The translations under genes were made by a program, and so were the position numbers. Shown here one piece after another: positions 35,826 through 44,939 of a stretch of 64,000 bases of DNA (its first letter is position 1; the number at the start of each line of letters is the position of its first letter). Source of the stretch: Flavobacteriales bacterium (lineage in GTDB: Bacteria; Bacteroidota; Bacteroidia; Flavobacteriales_D; Sanyastnellaceae); the NCBI GenBank assembly GCA_019694805.1, contig JAIBBG010000001.1:124001-188000 (forward strand), in the 5' to 3' direction. Below the pieces are notes generated by a model, which was not told the origin of the DNA, ran no database searches, and saw nothing but the letters and a program-made list of their open reading frames with translations.

Positions 35826-35966
35826 GTCTAAGGGTGTAGATTTAATTTAACATTTCTACGTGATTCGTTAAATTTGTTTCACCCACCTGAAAATCAAGGG
35901 CTATAAATGAGTCATATTTGGCTGAAAAGTTTCATTCAGGCAACCATATCCAACCCACTCTTGCAA

Positions 35967-35974
35967 TACGTTTG
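35967..35974 (+). promoter_or_regulatory. -7 box (TACGTTTG) before gldA
   Basis: Perfect TAnnTTTG box 19 bases before the gldA ATG at 35994. No good upstream TTG element is found at 17-23 bases. Confidence 0.45.
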
Positions 35975-35993
35975 CTTCAGAAATTGATGATTT

Positions 35994-36929
35994 ATGTCGA
36001 TTACAGCCCAACAGGTTACCAAAGTTTATGGCACACAAAGAGCACTTCACGATGTGAGCTTTTCTATATCCAAAGGAGAAGTGGTGGGTTTCTTAGGTCC
36101 GAACGGTGCAGGAAAAAGCACGATGATGAAAATCATCACCTGTTACATTCCACCGACATCCGGGAGCGTTTCAGTTTGTGGATTTGATGTCCGTGAACAA
36201 AGTATTGATGCACGCAGATGTATTGGATATCTACCAGAACACAATCCGCTTTACACAGATATGTACGTGAGAGAATACCTCACATTTGTAGGTAAGATTT
36301 ATAAACTGAAAAACGTAGCCCAACGTGTAGAGGAAATGATTGAAATGGTTGGACTCGGTGTTGAAGCTCATAAAAAAATCGAGACATTATCTAAAGGATA
36401 TCGACAACGTGTTGGCATTGCGCAATCCATGATCCACGACCCCAAAGTGCTCATTCTCGATGAACCAACAAGTGGACTTGATCCCAACCAACTTGCTGAA
36501 ATCCGAGACCTGATCATTCGAATTGGAAAAGAAAAAACGGTGATGCTTTCAACGCACATCATGCAGGAAGTGGAAGCCATTTGCGATCGGGCGATTATCA
36601 TCAGCAAAGGCAATATAGTTGCAGATAGCTCGACATCCGAACTGTCTCATCTCACAGCTTCAGGCTCCTATGAAATCATGGTTGAATTCAGTGGTGAAAT
36701 CAATACCCAAGTCCTGAAAAAACTTTCTGGAGTAAGTAGCATCGAACCCGCAGGAAATCATACCTGGCTCATCAAAACGAATACGTCGAAGGATATCCGA
36801 AAAGACATTGCAGATTTGGCCACATCACAGGGACTATCCGTGCTGACTCTGACCAGAAAAGAACAAAAACTGGAAGATATATTCAAAGAGTTGACTACCG
36901 CTCAACCATCTTCAACTCCGGTGGAATAA
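35994..36929 (+). CDS. gldA: Gliding motility ABC transporter ATP-binding protein GldA
   Basis: A 311-residue ATPase very close to GldA, which with GldF and GldG forms an ABC transporter needed for gliding in some Bacteroidota. Walker A is GPNGAGKST (35-43), signature LSKGYRQRV (132-140), Walker B VLILDE (152-157), and the switch His lies in STHIMQE. The GYLPEHNPLY segment is characteristic of GldA and its relatives. gldB lies 1.9 kb downstream on the same strand. gldF and gldG are not in the window. Its 3' end overlaps the oppositely oriented nadE by 35 bases. Confidence 0.88.
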   Translation: MSITAQQVTKVYGTQRALHDVSFSISKGEVVGFLGPNGAGKSTMMKIITCYIPPTSGSVSVCGFDVREQSIDARRCIGYLPEHNPLYTDMYVREYLTFVGKIYKLKNVAQRVEEMIEMVGLGVEAHKKIETLSKGYRQRVGIAQSMIHDPKVLILDEPTSGLDPNQLAEIRDLIIRIGKEKTVMLSTHIMQEVEAICDRAIIISKGNIVADSSTSELSHLTASGSYEIMVEFSGEINTQVLKKLSGVSSIEPAGNHTWLIKTNTSKDIRKDIADLATSQGLSVLTLTRKEQKLEDIFKELTTAQPSSTPVE

Positions 36930-37755
36930 GGCAAACAGGGATCGGCTGCATTTTATGCTGATTGGCTTTGTTCATGCGGACATAAATATCTAGCGCATTC
37001 TTTTGTCGAGTTGTGATCACCAATGGATGGCCATCCAATCTCCAACCGTCATTCTCTTCTATCCAATGCTGGTGATGGTAATCAAACCGTTCGCACAATG
37101 CCATGGCCCATTCCAATTCCGGATAACTTGCACCGATTTGATCTTCATCCGTTCGGTCATCTCCCCACAAGCCATCCGTTGGCGCCGCCTTCTGGATGCT
37201 CTCCACAACGCCCAATTGATGCGCTAAGGCATAGACTTCCGTTTTCGTAAGATCCGCAATTGGCGAAAGATCGACTCCGCCATCACCGTATTTGGTAAAA
37301 AAGCCTACACCAAAATCTTCAATCTTATTTCCTGTACCTGCTACAAGTAACCTGTGAATACCCGCGAAATAATAAAGAGTGGTCATGCGAATTCGAGCGC
37401 GAGTATTGGCCAATGAAAGATGAAGTGTATGTTCATCTGTGGTAGCGGGAACAGCAGCCAAAAAAGCGTCGAAAGTTGAAGTGAGTTCGACGCGATAATC
37501 CGATGCCTGTGGGAATTTGGATTTCACCCATGCGATATGTTCTTGCGCACGGCTTACCTGACTTGCAGCCTGATAAATAGGCATTTCGAGAAGCACTACC
37601 TTCTTACCTGTCATGGCACACAATGTAGAAGTCAATGCTGAATCTATTCCTCCACTTATGCCAATGACGAAACCTTCTGTACGGCTGCTTTCACAATAAG
37701 ATTTCAACCAGTTGACGATATGTTCTATGACCGCTTTATTATTCATTTGATTCAA
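36895..37755 (-). CDS. nadE: NAD+ synthase (ammonia-dependent type)
   Basis: NadE amidates nicotinic acid adenine dinucleotide to NAD+. The 286-residue protein has the ATP pyrophosphatase loop IGISGGIDSAL (31-41), the NARxR-type segment LSLANTRARIRMTTLYYFAG, VAGTGNKIEDFGVGFFTKYGDGGVD (the NaAD site, split here for length: VAGTGNKIEDFG then TKYGDGG) and TDGLWGDDRTDEDQIG. There is no glutaminase domain, so ammonia is the nitrogen source. A second Met three codons in is an alternative start. Confidence 0.93.
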   Translation of the reverse strand: MNQMNNKAVIEHIVNWLKSYCESSRTEGFVIGISGGIDSALTSTLCAMTGKKVVLLEMPIYQAASQVSRAQEHIAWVKSKFPQASDYRVELTSTFDAFLAAVPATTDEHTLHLSLANTRARIRMTTLYYFAGIHRLLVAGTGNKIEDFGVGFFTKYGDGGVDLSPIADLTKTEVYALAHQLGVVESIQKAAPTDGLWGDDRTDEDQIGASYPELEWAMALCERFDYHHQHWIEENDGWRLDGHPLVITTRQKNALDIYVRMNKANQHKMQPIPVCLIPPELKMVER

Positions 37756-37842
37756 AAATATTCTGTACGAATTTAAGTGACAAGACGAGTGACATGATTC
37801 GATGAACCGGAGTTTTAAATTGCCATTGACTTATAAAAACAA

Positions 37843-37867
37843 AGAGGCTGCACATGTGGCAGCCTCT
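37843..37867 (-). terminator. Intrinsic terminator after the outer-membrane protein gene
   Basis: Perfect 9-base stem AGAGGCTGC/GCAGCCTCT with a 7-base loop. The minus-strand continuation is TTTGTTTTTATAA. It sits 24 bases beyond the stop at 37891. Confidence 0.8.
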
Positions 37868-37890
37868 GAGAAATATCTTCCGCTCTATGA

Positions 37891-38712
37891 TCAGAACATA
37901 AATCCTACGTTGAGAGAAATGAAGTTACCAATGGCTTTCAAATCATAGGTTTCAGGCTTTTTGTTGTAGATCTGAGGATTACCTGTACTATCAAGTTTCA
38001 CCCCTTGATTGTTCAACATATTGCTGAATCCGTTGTTGAAAGTAACACCCGCAAGAATGCTTGAATTTCCACTCAGGTTATACTCGATACCTGCAGCGAT
38101 GATCAAACTGCTCCTGAATAGTTTGATATCATCCTTGATATCATTCTCTTCAGAAGTTTCAGCTTTGATGCTAGCAATATCCCATGTATCGCTGGCCTCA
38201 TCAATGTCAGCTGTATTGGGGTCATCAGCCACAATATTCCTGATGCGCACGTAGGTAAGTTCATCATCAGCCTTAGCTCCGATATTCATTCCCAGTCCAA
38301 CACCAAATTGAGCCCAATAAGTGATGTAACCAATCTCGTTGGTGCGAAGTTTTAGGGTCAATGGAATTTCCAGATATTTCACATTATAGGTTCGATTCAG
38401 GTTCACAATCACTTCCTGATTGCTGGAAGAATTGCTGGAACGATAAAGTGATTTGTACAAATAACTAAGTTCACCGCCGGTGTTGACTACATTTAATCCT
38501 GTACCAAAAGCATAATTATCGGTAAACATTTTATCGATCATGATACCGAAACCAAAGCGAAGCTTATTTGAACCTTGTTCAATGTCTTTACTACCAGGTT
38601 TCATCCATGAAAAGTTAGGATCAACATGAAGAGCTATCTTCCATTCCTGCTCCTGTGCCGCAGCAGAAAGTGATAAACAAAGGACTGCGAGCAACAATAT
38701 TCGATTTTTCAT
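37891..38712 (-). CDS. PorT-like outer-membrane beta-barrel protein
   Basis: A 273-residue exported protein. A signal peptide (about 1-19, ending SAAAQ|EQ) is followed by alternating strands typical of the eight-stranded Bacteroidota barrel family: RFGFGIMIDKMFTDNYAFGTGLN, YLEIPLTLKLRTNE, YWAQFGVGLGMNIGAKA, SLIIAAGIEYNLSG and a final ISLNVGFMF ending in Phe, as outer-membrane barrels do. PorT itself is a T9SS component; whether this is a PorT ortholog or a paralog is undecided. It lies divergently from gldB. Confidence 0.8.
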   Translation of the reverse strand: MKNRILLLAVLCLSLSAAAQEQEWKIALHVDPNFSWMKPGSKDIEQGSNKLRFGFGIMIDKMFTDNYAFGTGLNVVNTGGELSYLYKSLYRSSNSSSNQEVIVNLNRTYNVKYLEIPLTLKLRTNEIGYITYWAQFGVGLGMNIGAKADDELTYVRIRNIVADDPNTADIDEASDTWDIASIKAETSEENDIKDDIKLFRSSLIIAAGIEYNLSGNSSILAGVTFNNGFSNMLNNQGVKLDSTGNPQIYNKKPETYDLKAIGNFISLNVGFMF

Positions 38713-38809
38713 ATCAAGGTGTTTTACGTGATTAAAATTGCATATCGGGTTGGGTACAATACCCCATTCGTCAATACGTTTTTATTAACGAGGTCAAAGC
38801 TAAAAGAAA

Positions 38810-39853
38810 ATGATGTTGCGGTTTACAACCATAATGATCATGTTATTCATGATCGGCTGTGGAGGATGTCATGAAGACAAACCCCTCCAGAAAGTAGAAT
38901 TATCGCCGGAAGCTGAACAGTTGAAGATCAACTTCTGGCGTTTTGACCACGATCTTTTCAACAGCGATTTCAATCAGCCAATGGCCGCCAGCCAACAACT
39001 GTACCAGAAGTATGGTTCATTCTTCTGCAGTTTTGTTGAATATGATCTGATGCTTGCCGAATGTAGTTCTGATAGTGTAGGCACACTTCTGAAACCTTTC
39101 GTCGGTAATAGGGATATCCGGGAAACACATGAGGAGGTAAATCGGGTCTTTACTGATGAAAAAATGACAGAAATCAATGCGTCACTTACGGGTTGTTTTC
39201 AAAGATGGCATCACTATTTCCCGGAAAATGTCATCCCTACAGTCATCTACTACCAATCTGCGTGGAACACCAACATCGCTCCGCAGGATTCTGTTATTGG
39301 TATCGCACTGGATTGCTATTTGGGTCCGAAAAATAAAATCACGAAACAACTGGCGCCAGATGCATTTCCAAACTACAAAAAACTCAACATGGATGAAAAA
39401 TACCTGATCGCCGATGCCATGAAGGGTTGGGTAGCCTGGAAATTCAGACAAGAATATGAGAAGAAAGACATGCTTTCTGAATTGATATTCTACGGCAAAC
39501 TGATGTATTTATCTGAAGCGCTTACGCCGGACACTCCAGATTCTATTATGATGAGCTGGAGTACCAGTCAGTATGAATGGGCATTAGCACATGAATACAA
39601 CACATGGAAAAACATTGCCAATGAAAAAGTAATGTATTCGATGAGAGGAGCAGAAATCAACAAGTGGTTCGCAGATGGCCCTTTCACCGGTGCAACCGGA
39701 ATACCGCAAGATTCACCACCCCAACTCGGCGTGTGGGTTGGATGGAATATCATCAGACAATATATGATGGCTCATCCAGAGGTTTCACTCGCTAACCTCA
39801 TGTCTGATCGTGACTATTTAAAACTGTTGGCAGATTATAGACCCAATCGATGA
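38810..39853 (+). CDS. gldB: Gliding motility lipoprotein GldB
   Basis: A 347-residue lipoprotein of the GldB family, essential for gliding and T9SS function where tested. The lipobox MLFMIGC places the lipidated Cys at 17. Family segments include INFWRFDHDLFN, VIGIALDCYLG, ELIFYGKLMYLSEALTPDTPD and PPQLGVWVGWNIIRQYM, all in GldB order. In Flavobacterium gldB and gldC are adjacent; here gldC is ~9 kb away. The nearest -7-like box is TACGTTTT at 38775 with one mismatch. Confidence 0.9.
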   Translation: MMLRFTTIMIMLFMIGCGGCHEDKPLQKVELSPEAEQLKINFWRFDHDLFNSDFNQPMAASQQLYQKYGSFFCSFVEYDLMLAECSSDSVGTLLKPFVGNRDIRETHEEVNRVFTDEKMTEINASLTGCFQRWHHYFPENVIPTVIYYQSAWNTNIAPQDSVIGIALDCYLGPKNKITKQLAPDAFPNYKKLNMDEKYLIADAMKGWVAWKFRQEYEKKDMLSELIFYGKLMYLSEALTPDTPDSIMMSWSTSQYEWALAHEYNTWKNIANEKVMYSMRGAEINKWFADGPFTGATGIPQDSPPQLGVWVGWNIIRQYMMAHPEVSLANLMSDRDYLKLLADYRPNR

Positions 39854-40106
39854 GCCATTGCATGCTACAGATATCTCTGCCTCGCAGGGATATGCGAATG
39901 CTTTTGATCTGTGCATGAAATCATGATATTGGGCCAAAAATGTTCCATTGGATCATCATCCCTCCATTTTATGAGCTGAAATAATAAGCAGGTTTACTTT
40001 TAGGAATGGCCTTAAAATGTGTAATCACCATTCGTGAAGTTTCAACATGGTGAGTAAAAATGATGCAAGGGAATTATGTTTACACCCTAATCCAAAACCT
40101 ATTACC

Positions 40107-40883
40107 ATGAATAAGTGTACATTTTTCGTCATTGGAATCAGTCTGATGTTTCTAATGGGATGCGGTAACCCCAAAACCGCGGGGAAACCAATTCAAGTCG
40201 ACTTCAAAGAATACCACGAAACAGATTGTTCTCTTGCTGATGCATTTCGTGCAAGTGGAGAAGAACCCCTATTATTGGAAGACACCATGTGCAGTGAACT
40301 TACATTACGATTTCCGACTGTATCCTGCAACGATCAAGCAATCGCTGACCTCATCAATGCCGACCTACTTAAAGTGTATTGTGCTGCGGACGAAGAAAAT
40401 ACCGATTGCAAAAGCATAGATGACGTTATTCGTTCATTTCATGAAGCAGCTTCAGAAATGGGAATTATCGTTGAAATTAAAAGCAAAATCGTAGTGAACG
40501 ATGGTGAGTATCTGTGTATTGGTCATGATGTTTCATCTTATGGATTTGGTGCCGCACATCCCATTACTGGTTTTGGAACAAGCAATTACAGTGCAATTAC
40601 TGGACAGATATTACACCTTGGTGATGTATTTACAGAAGAAGGGATAAAACTGTTGGAAGAAGAAGGCAAAAAACAACATGAGGCGCTTCTTGCACAAGAA
40701 GGAATAGACCAAAATGGACAAGATTCTCCAATAGAATGGGAATTCAAATTGCCAGAAGATTTCTCCATTGATCAGAATAACATCACCCTATATTTTGATA
40801 TGTATGAAGCCGGGCCTGGAGTTCTCGGTAATGTCTCTATTCAAATTCCCAGAGAAAAATTGGTAGGGAAATTCAGAGAATAA
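40107..40883 (+). CDS. Lipoprotein with DUF3298-like domain
   Basis: A 258-residue lipoprotein (MNKCTFFVIGISLMFLMGCG, lipidated Cys in LMGC). The C-terminal ~120 residues match the RsiV-like DUF3298 fold, with SYGFGAAHPITGFGTSNYSA followed by TGQILHLGDVFTEEG. In RsiV this fold binds lysozyme; here no sigma factor is nearby, so a wall or glycan sensing role is speculation. The ATG at 40107 starts the signal peptide; an in-frame GTG/ATG at 40047 would add 20 residues without a lipoprotein start. The 253 bases before it (39854-40106) hold only a weak TATGTTTA box at 40076. Confidence 0.8.
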   Translation: MNKCTFFVIGISLMFLMGCGNPKTAGKPIQVDFKEYHETDCSLADAFRASGEEPLLLEDTMCSELTLRFPTVSCNDQAIADLINADLLKVYCAADEENTDCKSIDDVIRSFHEAASEMGIIVEIKSKIVVNDGEYLCIGHDVSSYGFGAAHPITGFGTSNYSAITGQILHLGDVFTEEGIKLLEEEGKKQHEALLAQEGIDQNGQDSPIEWEFKLPEDFSIDQNNITLYFDMYEAGPGVLGNVSIQIPREKLVGKFRE

Positions 40884-40918
40884 GAAAAGAAGCCATCAGT
40901 ATCGACAGCTTCTTTTCT
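40883..40918. terminator. Probable bidirectional terminator between convergent genes
   Basis: An 11-base stem AGAAAAGAAGC/GCTTCTTTTCT with a 14-base loop in the 47 bases between the lipoprotein gene and the convergent 778-residue protein gene. It is less GC-rich than the other terminators. Confidence 0.5.
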
Positions 40919-40930
40919 ATGATAGCTCGG

Positions 40931-43267
40931 CTATTTGATCGTAACTGACCCAAAATTCATGGTAATAGCGAAAAAATAACTTGGACTAAATTTCTCGACT
41001 ACTCCTGAATTGATATTACCGTCACCTTTATAAAATGGCTTGATATCATGTACGGAATTAAAAACAGAATTATTTTCTGCAGACCATTCATACCTGCTGA
41101 GATCATTGTTCAAAGATCTTTGTTTTCCCCAAACACAGCCTGCCGATAAGGCAATGCGATACTCGCCTCTGGCAGCAAATAAGAGTGACCCTCCCAGCAT
41201 AACCTGAACGCTCGATTCGCTAACTACTGTTCCGGTGGTCAGCGCCAAATTTGTAGCACGGCCCGAGCGTGTATAGGCATGTATGAGAAAACCGGCGTTA
41301 AACAATCCGCTATCCGTTGAACGAATTACCTGGCCTGTGCTATCAACGACATTGCCCGTGTATGTTGAAATGACGTTACCATCGGCCGCAACACTGTCTC
41401 TGGTTTCCTTAAACCGAATGTTTTGATTCACGAGTTCATACTGTGGGCGACTAAGTCCGGAGTAGATCAAACCAGAACTGAAATCTATTTTAAATCCTAA
41501 TTGTGTTCGGAAATTATTGCTGTATTCCGTCTTACCAGATTTGGTTTGCAACTCTAATCCTATTGCATCGGCATTTGGAGTTGTAAGTTGGCAAGTATAA
41601 ATGCGATATTTATTGGTTCTGCTAACTACCTTATTGTATTCAGATTTGATTTGTCCAATAATCGTTTTAAAATCCGCCATATACTTTTTTCCTAACGGGT
41701 TATATACGGCATTGCGCAAACGGGTTTCTAATTCCCCAGGGTCTGCAGACATAGCGACTCCCATTTCTTCCAATGCAAATTCGCTCAATTTTTTAATGCA
41801 TGATTCAACCTGCATTTCAGTAGTGCGATGTTGACCAATTTTGAAATTCAAATCTTGAAGATAAAATAACATAGCCGACAGATTAGCTTTTTGATCGGAT
41901 ACCAAATCCGGCAATTCACTTTCTATATAGGTGTTGATTTGGTCTTCATATTCCTTAATTTTCTTTTTGAGCTTTTCTATTTCAGCCTTATTCGAATCAA
42001 GTTGTGCTTTGATCGATTCATTGAGAATCATCAGATCATCGTACAGCGATTCCATAATGGTATCCAATCCCTTTTGTTTGCTCAAGTTGTTGATAGACCT
42101 ATCACTCAATGATAAGTCTGCAAAGTCGTTATAATACCTTAATTTCTCCTTCAATTGAGCTTGCTTATTAAAACCTTGAATAAACATATTCAGCGAATCA
42201 ATGGAATTGTCAGACAAAGGATTGGTATCTGGCTTTTCTTCCCCTCCTACTTCTGGACTACTTTGAGTATTTTCAGTAGTTTCCGTTTCTGAAACACTAA
42301 ATAAATCACTCACCTTATCTGCGTAGTCCATAAAATCTTGGGTTTCTGAGTTGACAAATTTGTATAGACTATCCGAATGACCGATCACTCGAACAACTAT
42401 ATCCCTTTCGACTGATGGGGTGAATCTTTTCAAGACCTCATAATATTCAAAAGCTCCATTTTCATCTTTGACGACCTTTAAGTAAGTAACGGGCTTCGAT
42501 GCTCCAGGCCTGCGATCTATCAAAACTTCGAACGAATGTGACATAGCATAACCAGACTTAGACTTGCTCAGATGTTCGCATGGCAAATAATACCGCTCAT
42601 TGAATTCAGATGGCAAAGGATCCTCCAAACACTTATCACGATCAACCGTGTCATTTGCCTGACCATGAACACTCAAGTCATCGTCACACCCACATGCCGA
42701 TTTGATTTTGAGAAGCGCTGTTTTGATGGCCTCTTCAGACAATGGAATGATAACCTGATTAGAAAATTCACCATCCCATTCATTTTTACTCTTAGTCGTT
42801 GACTCTTTGCTTGTTTTGAAAGCGATGATAGGTTTACCGTCTTTGAGGACAATAGCTTTTGGTTCAGATAGCATTCGATTGTTGATTCCAATCAAAAAAT
42901 TTTCCTTGAAAATCAACTTTATCATTCCGTGTTGAAGGTCACTTAAGAAAATCCTAACGGAGTTGGTATCTGCAGATTGAAATCCGACAGAAAAAGCGGC
43001 AGATTTCAACTGATTATCCTGCCCCTTAATTTTCGATTTTTCATCATTGAATAATAATGTGGTAGCGGATGGCTTTTCATCAGGAAAAATGACGATCATC
43101 GTATCCGGCAATTGATCAAGTTTGATGACACCCTTGGATACTTCAAGTTGAATGAAGACAGATTTTTTATCTAAATCAATATGTACTTGCTGAGCATAAA
43201 TCCGGCTGCCACAGATCATCAGCAGTGTGAGTAGTTGTTTGAGGCAGTTTTTTGTGTGAGGTTTCAT
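40931..43267 (-). CDS. Large exported protein, unknown function, coiled coil and barrel-like C-terminus
   Basis: A 778-residue protein I do not recognise. A signal peptide spans about 1-25 (LLTLLMICGSRIYA|QQ). The N-terminal ~330 residues are mixed alpha/beta. Residues ~400-480 are strongly helical and charged (QLDSNKAEIEKLKKKIKEYE), likely a coiled coil. The last ~200 residues alternate hydrophobic and polar (FRTQLGFKIDFSSGLIYSG, AGFLIHAY, VQVMLGGSLLFAARGEYRIA, YFFAITMNFGSV), suggesting an outer-membrane barrel and a periplasmic helical part. It is preceded by one copy of the LytTR-type element (43331-43364). Confidence 0.75.
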   Translation of the reverse strand: MKPHTKNCLKQLLTLLMICGSRIYAQQVHIDLDKKSVFIQLEVSKGVIKLDQLPDTMIVIFPDEKPSATTLLFNDEKSKIKGQDNQLKSAAFSVGFQSADTNSVRIFLSDLQHGMIKLIFKENFLIGINNRMLSEPKAIVLKDGKPIIAFKTSKESTTKSKNEWDGEFSNQVIIPLSEEAIKTALLKIKSACGCDDDLSVHGQANDTVDRDKCLEDPLPSEFNERYYLPCEHLSKSKSGYAMSHSFEVLIDRRPGASKPVTYLKVVKDENGAFEYYEVLKRFTPSVERDIVVRVIGHSDSLYKFVNSETQDFMDYADKVSDLFSVSETETTENTQSSPEVGGEEKPDTNPLSDNSIDSLNMFIQGFNKQAQLKEKLRYYNDFADLSLSDRSINNLSKQKGLDTIMESLYDDLMILNESIKAQLDSNKAEIEKLKKKIKEYEDQINTYIESELPDLVSDQKANLSAMLFYLQDLNFKIGQHRTTEMQVESCIKKLSEFALEEMGVAMSADPGELETRLRNAVYNPLGKKYMADFKTIIGQIKSEYNKVVSRTNKYRIYTCQLTTPNADAIGLELQTKSGKTEYSNNFRTQLGFKIDFSSGLIYSGLSRPQYELVNQNIRFKETRDSVAADGNVISTYTGNVVDSTGQVIRSTDSGLFNAGFLIHAYTRSGRATNLALTTGTVVSESSVQVMLGGSLLFAARGEYRIALSAGCVWGKQRSLNNDLSRYEWSAENNSVFNSVHDIKPFYKGDGNINSGVVEKFSPSYFFAITMNFGSVTIK

Positions 43268-43330
43268 TTCATTGTGTATTTATGAATAACACAGCGAAAA
43301 TCTCCAGTTCCATCACCTTGCGAAAAGCCT

Positions 43331-43364
43331 TCACAGAATTCGGCAGCCCAGAACAAGAATTTGG
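43331..43364 (-). promoter_or_regulatory. LytTR-type operator, copy 1
   Basis: On the minus strand the element has half-sites ATTCTTGTT (43360-43352) and ATTCTGTGA (43339-43331) starting 21 bases apart. Between 43333 and 43364 it is identical at 27 of 32 bases to the copy at 46953-46984. It ends 63 bases before the start of the 778-residue protein gene. A LytTR regulator is encoded nearby (47025-47774) and LytTR proteins bind direct repeats with this spacing. Confidence 0.6.
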
Positions 43365-43392
43365 CAGGTATACCTTGGATCGGTAGTTCGAT

Positions 43393-44034
43393 TCAATGAG
43401 AACTCTGGTTCCTTCTTTGTAATGCGAAGAAATAACCAGTTGCATACATGAACATGGTAATCACATTGAAAAGGCTATTGAGGTACCAAATCTCAAAAAT
43501 GATTTTGAGCTCGAGAAAAATCGTCACAAAAAAAACACAGAAATTATAAAAGAATACACCAATGGTTAGCCAAAGAACGGCATGCGAAGTATTGCTTTCA
43601 ACCCTGGTCATCCGAATTAAAGCCACAGCAGCAATGATCGAAAGCAGCATATGATAAATGGTATCAAAATAAGAACTCATGGTTCGTATTTCAAACCACG
43701 CTCCGATATTCAGCAAGTAGAAGTAAGTCCAACCTAATAGAATGGGGATTGAAACCCAATGAATTTTATTCTTATCAGGATAAACGTTATGAAGAAATAA
43801 TACCAAAAACACGGCATCCACCAAAGAATAGAAATTCTGATTGACAACGGCCACTCGATACACCCATTCTGATTTACCACTGAGAAAATAAAACATGGAC
43901 ATATTGTCGGTCATCAATCCATATAACAAAAAGAACCAGAAAAAAAGAAATACCCGTGACCTTCGAATAACAAAGCTCCCGATGATGATCGGGAGCAATG
44001 CTGAAAAGGTAGATAGTGTTTGAATGATGGTCAT
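43393..44034 (-). CDS. Seven-helix membrane protein, unknown function
   Basis: A 213-residue integral membrane protein with about seven hydrophobic helices (for example FSALLPIIIGSFVI, VFLFFWFFLLYGLM, AVFLVLFLHNV, MLLSIIAAVALIRM, FNVITMFMYATGYFFAL) and short loops; no signal peptide or soluble domain. Its form resembles the 7-helix sensory modules fused to kinases in Bacteroidota, but it stands alone. It overlaps the lipoprotein gene upstream by four bases and is the last gene of the methyltransferase-led operon. Confidence 0.75.
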   Translation of the reverse strand: MTIIQTLSTFSALLPIIIGSFVIRRSRVFLFFWFFLLYGLMTDNMSMFYFLSGKSEWVYRVAVVNQNFYSLVDAVFLVLFLHNVYPDKNKIHWVSIPILLGWTYFYLLNIGAWFEIRTMSSYFDTIYHMLLSIIAAVALIRMTRVESNTSHAVLWLTIGVFFYNFCVFFVTIFLELKIIFEIWYLNSLFNVITMFMYATGYFFALQRRNQSSH

Positions 44035-44927
44035 TCTTTTTTAGAACTTCTAGATGGATCAATGGGGGGCCAGGACTTCTCAATGCACTTTGAGGTCAAT
44101 CCACCAGGCGTATTATGTAGCAACAAATTCCCCAAATCATCAACACCTATCAAGATCATCCTAACTTTTTCTTCATTATTACCAGAGGCGAAACCAAGAA
44201 AAACACAAAATCCACTGAATGTTCTACCTTGAGGCAAATTTTGATAAACGAAATTGTCGAATTCTGTTTGTCGTATAAAACCAAAGCCATAGTTGGCATA
44301 ATTCTCATTTGATGCAAATTTCATCTTATAGTTAAAATTTGAAACAAGTACATCCTTTGGATCAATGAAATCGTTACTTATTGATAAAGGATTCTTAACT
44401 GTAAATTCCTCAGTCAAATATGCAAGAACGGAGGCCGCATTGGGAGATGTTAAGTCCATCATCGAATACCAGACTGAAGATTCAACAAATGAATCTGTAA
44501 CTGAGATCAGAACATTAGGATCCGATTTACCAGGGCAAATAGCTTCGCGTTTCATTGAGATGAAAAATTGATCCTTCAAAAGCCATCTGTCCCATACACA
44601 AGGAAAAAACAAGAATCCTTGATAAGGTGGAACTTGTTTCATTTTAGTATCTTCAAAACGAATAAAACCGGCGAATCCATATTGGCCACCAAAGTTTGAA
44701 CAATTCGGGTCATTCAGGAATTCTGATATATAGCCAGCAGCCTGTAAAGGACCGATAATATTTGAGCTTGTCAATTCATCACAATCATTTCGCTTATCCC
44801 AATTCTCACGTTTCAGTTTCAGTGAATCTGCGGAATTAATACTTTGCGAATTACACAAGTTTGAACAACTTATCGCTATAAAGGCTAAACAAATAGCGAG
44901 TGCATTTTTTCTAAATTTCTTTTTCAT
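44031..44927 (-). CDS. Lipoprotein of unknown function
   Basis: A 298-residue exported protein. ICLAFIAISC ends in a lipobox Cys at 21, so it should be lipidated. The mature part has seven or more Cys (CDE, PNCSN, FPCVW, ICPG, SGFC, SKCIEK), an unusual number that suggests disulfides. No family recognised. It follows the desaturase gene by 12 bases and overlaps the 7-helix protein gene by four. Confidence 0.75.
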   Translation of the reverse strand: MKKKFRKNALAICLAFIAISCSNLCNSQSINSADSLKLKRENWDKRNDCDELTSSNIIGPLQAAGYISEFLNDPNCSNFGGQYGFAGFIRFEDTKMKQVPPYQGFLFFPCVWDRWLLKDQFFISMKREAICPGKSDPNVLISVTDSFVESSVWYSMMDLTSPNAASVLAYLTEEFTVKNPLSISNDFIDPKDVLVSNFNYKMKFASNENYANYGFGFIRQTEFDNFVYQNLPQGRTFSGFCVFLGFASGNNEEKVRMILIGVDDLGNLLLHNTPGGLTSKCIEKSWPPIDPSRSSKKE

Positions 44928-44939
44928 ATCAATAGTATT

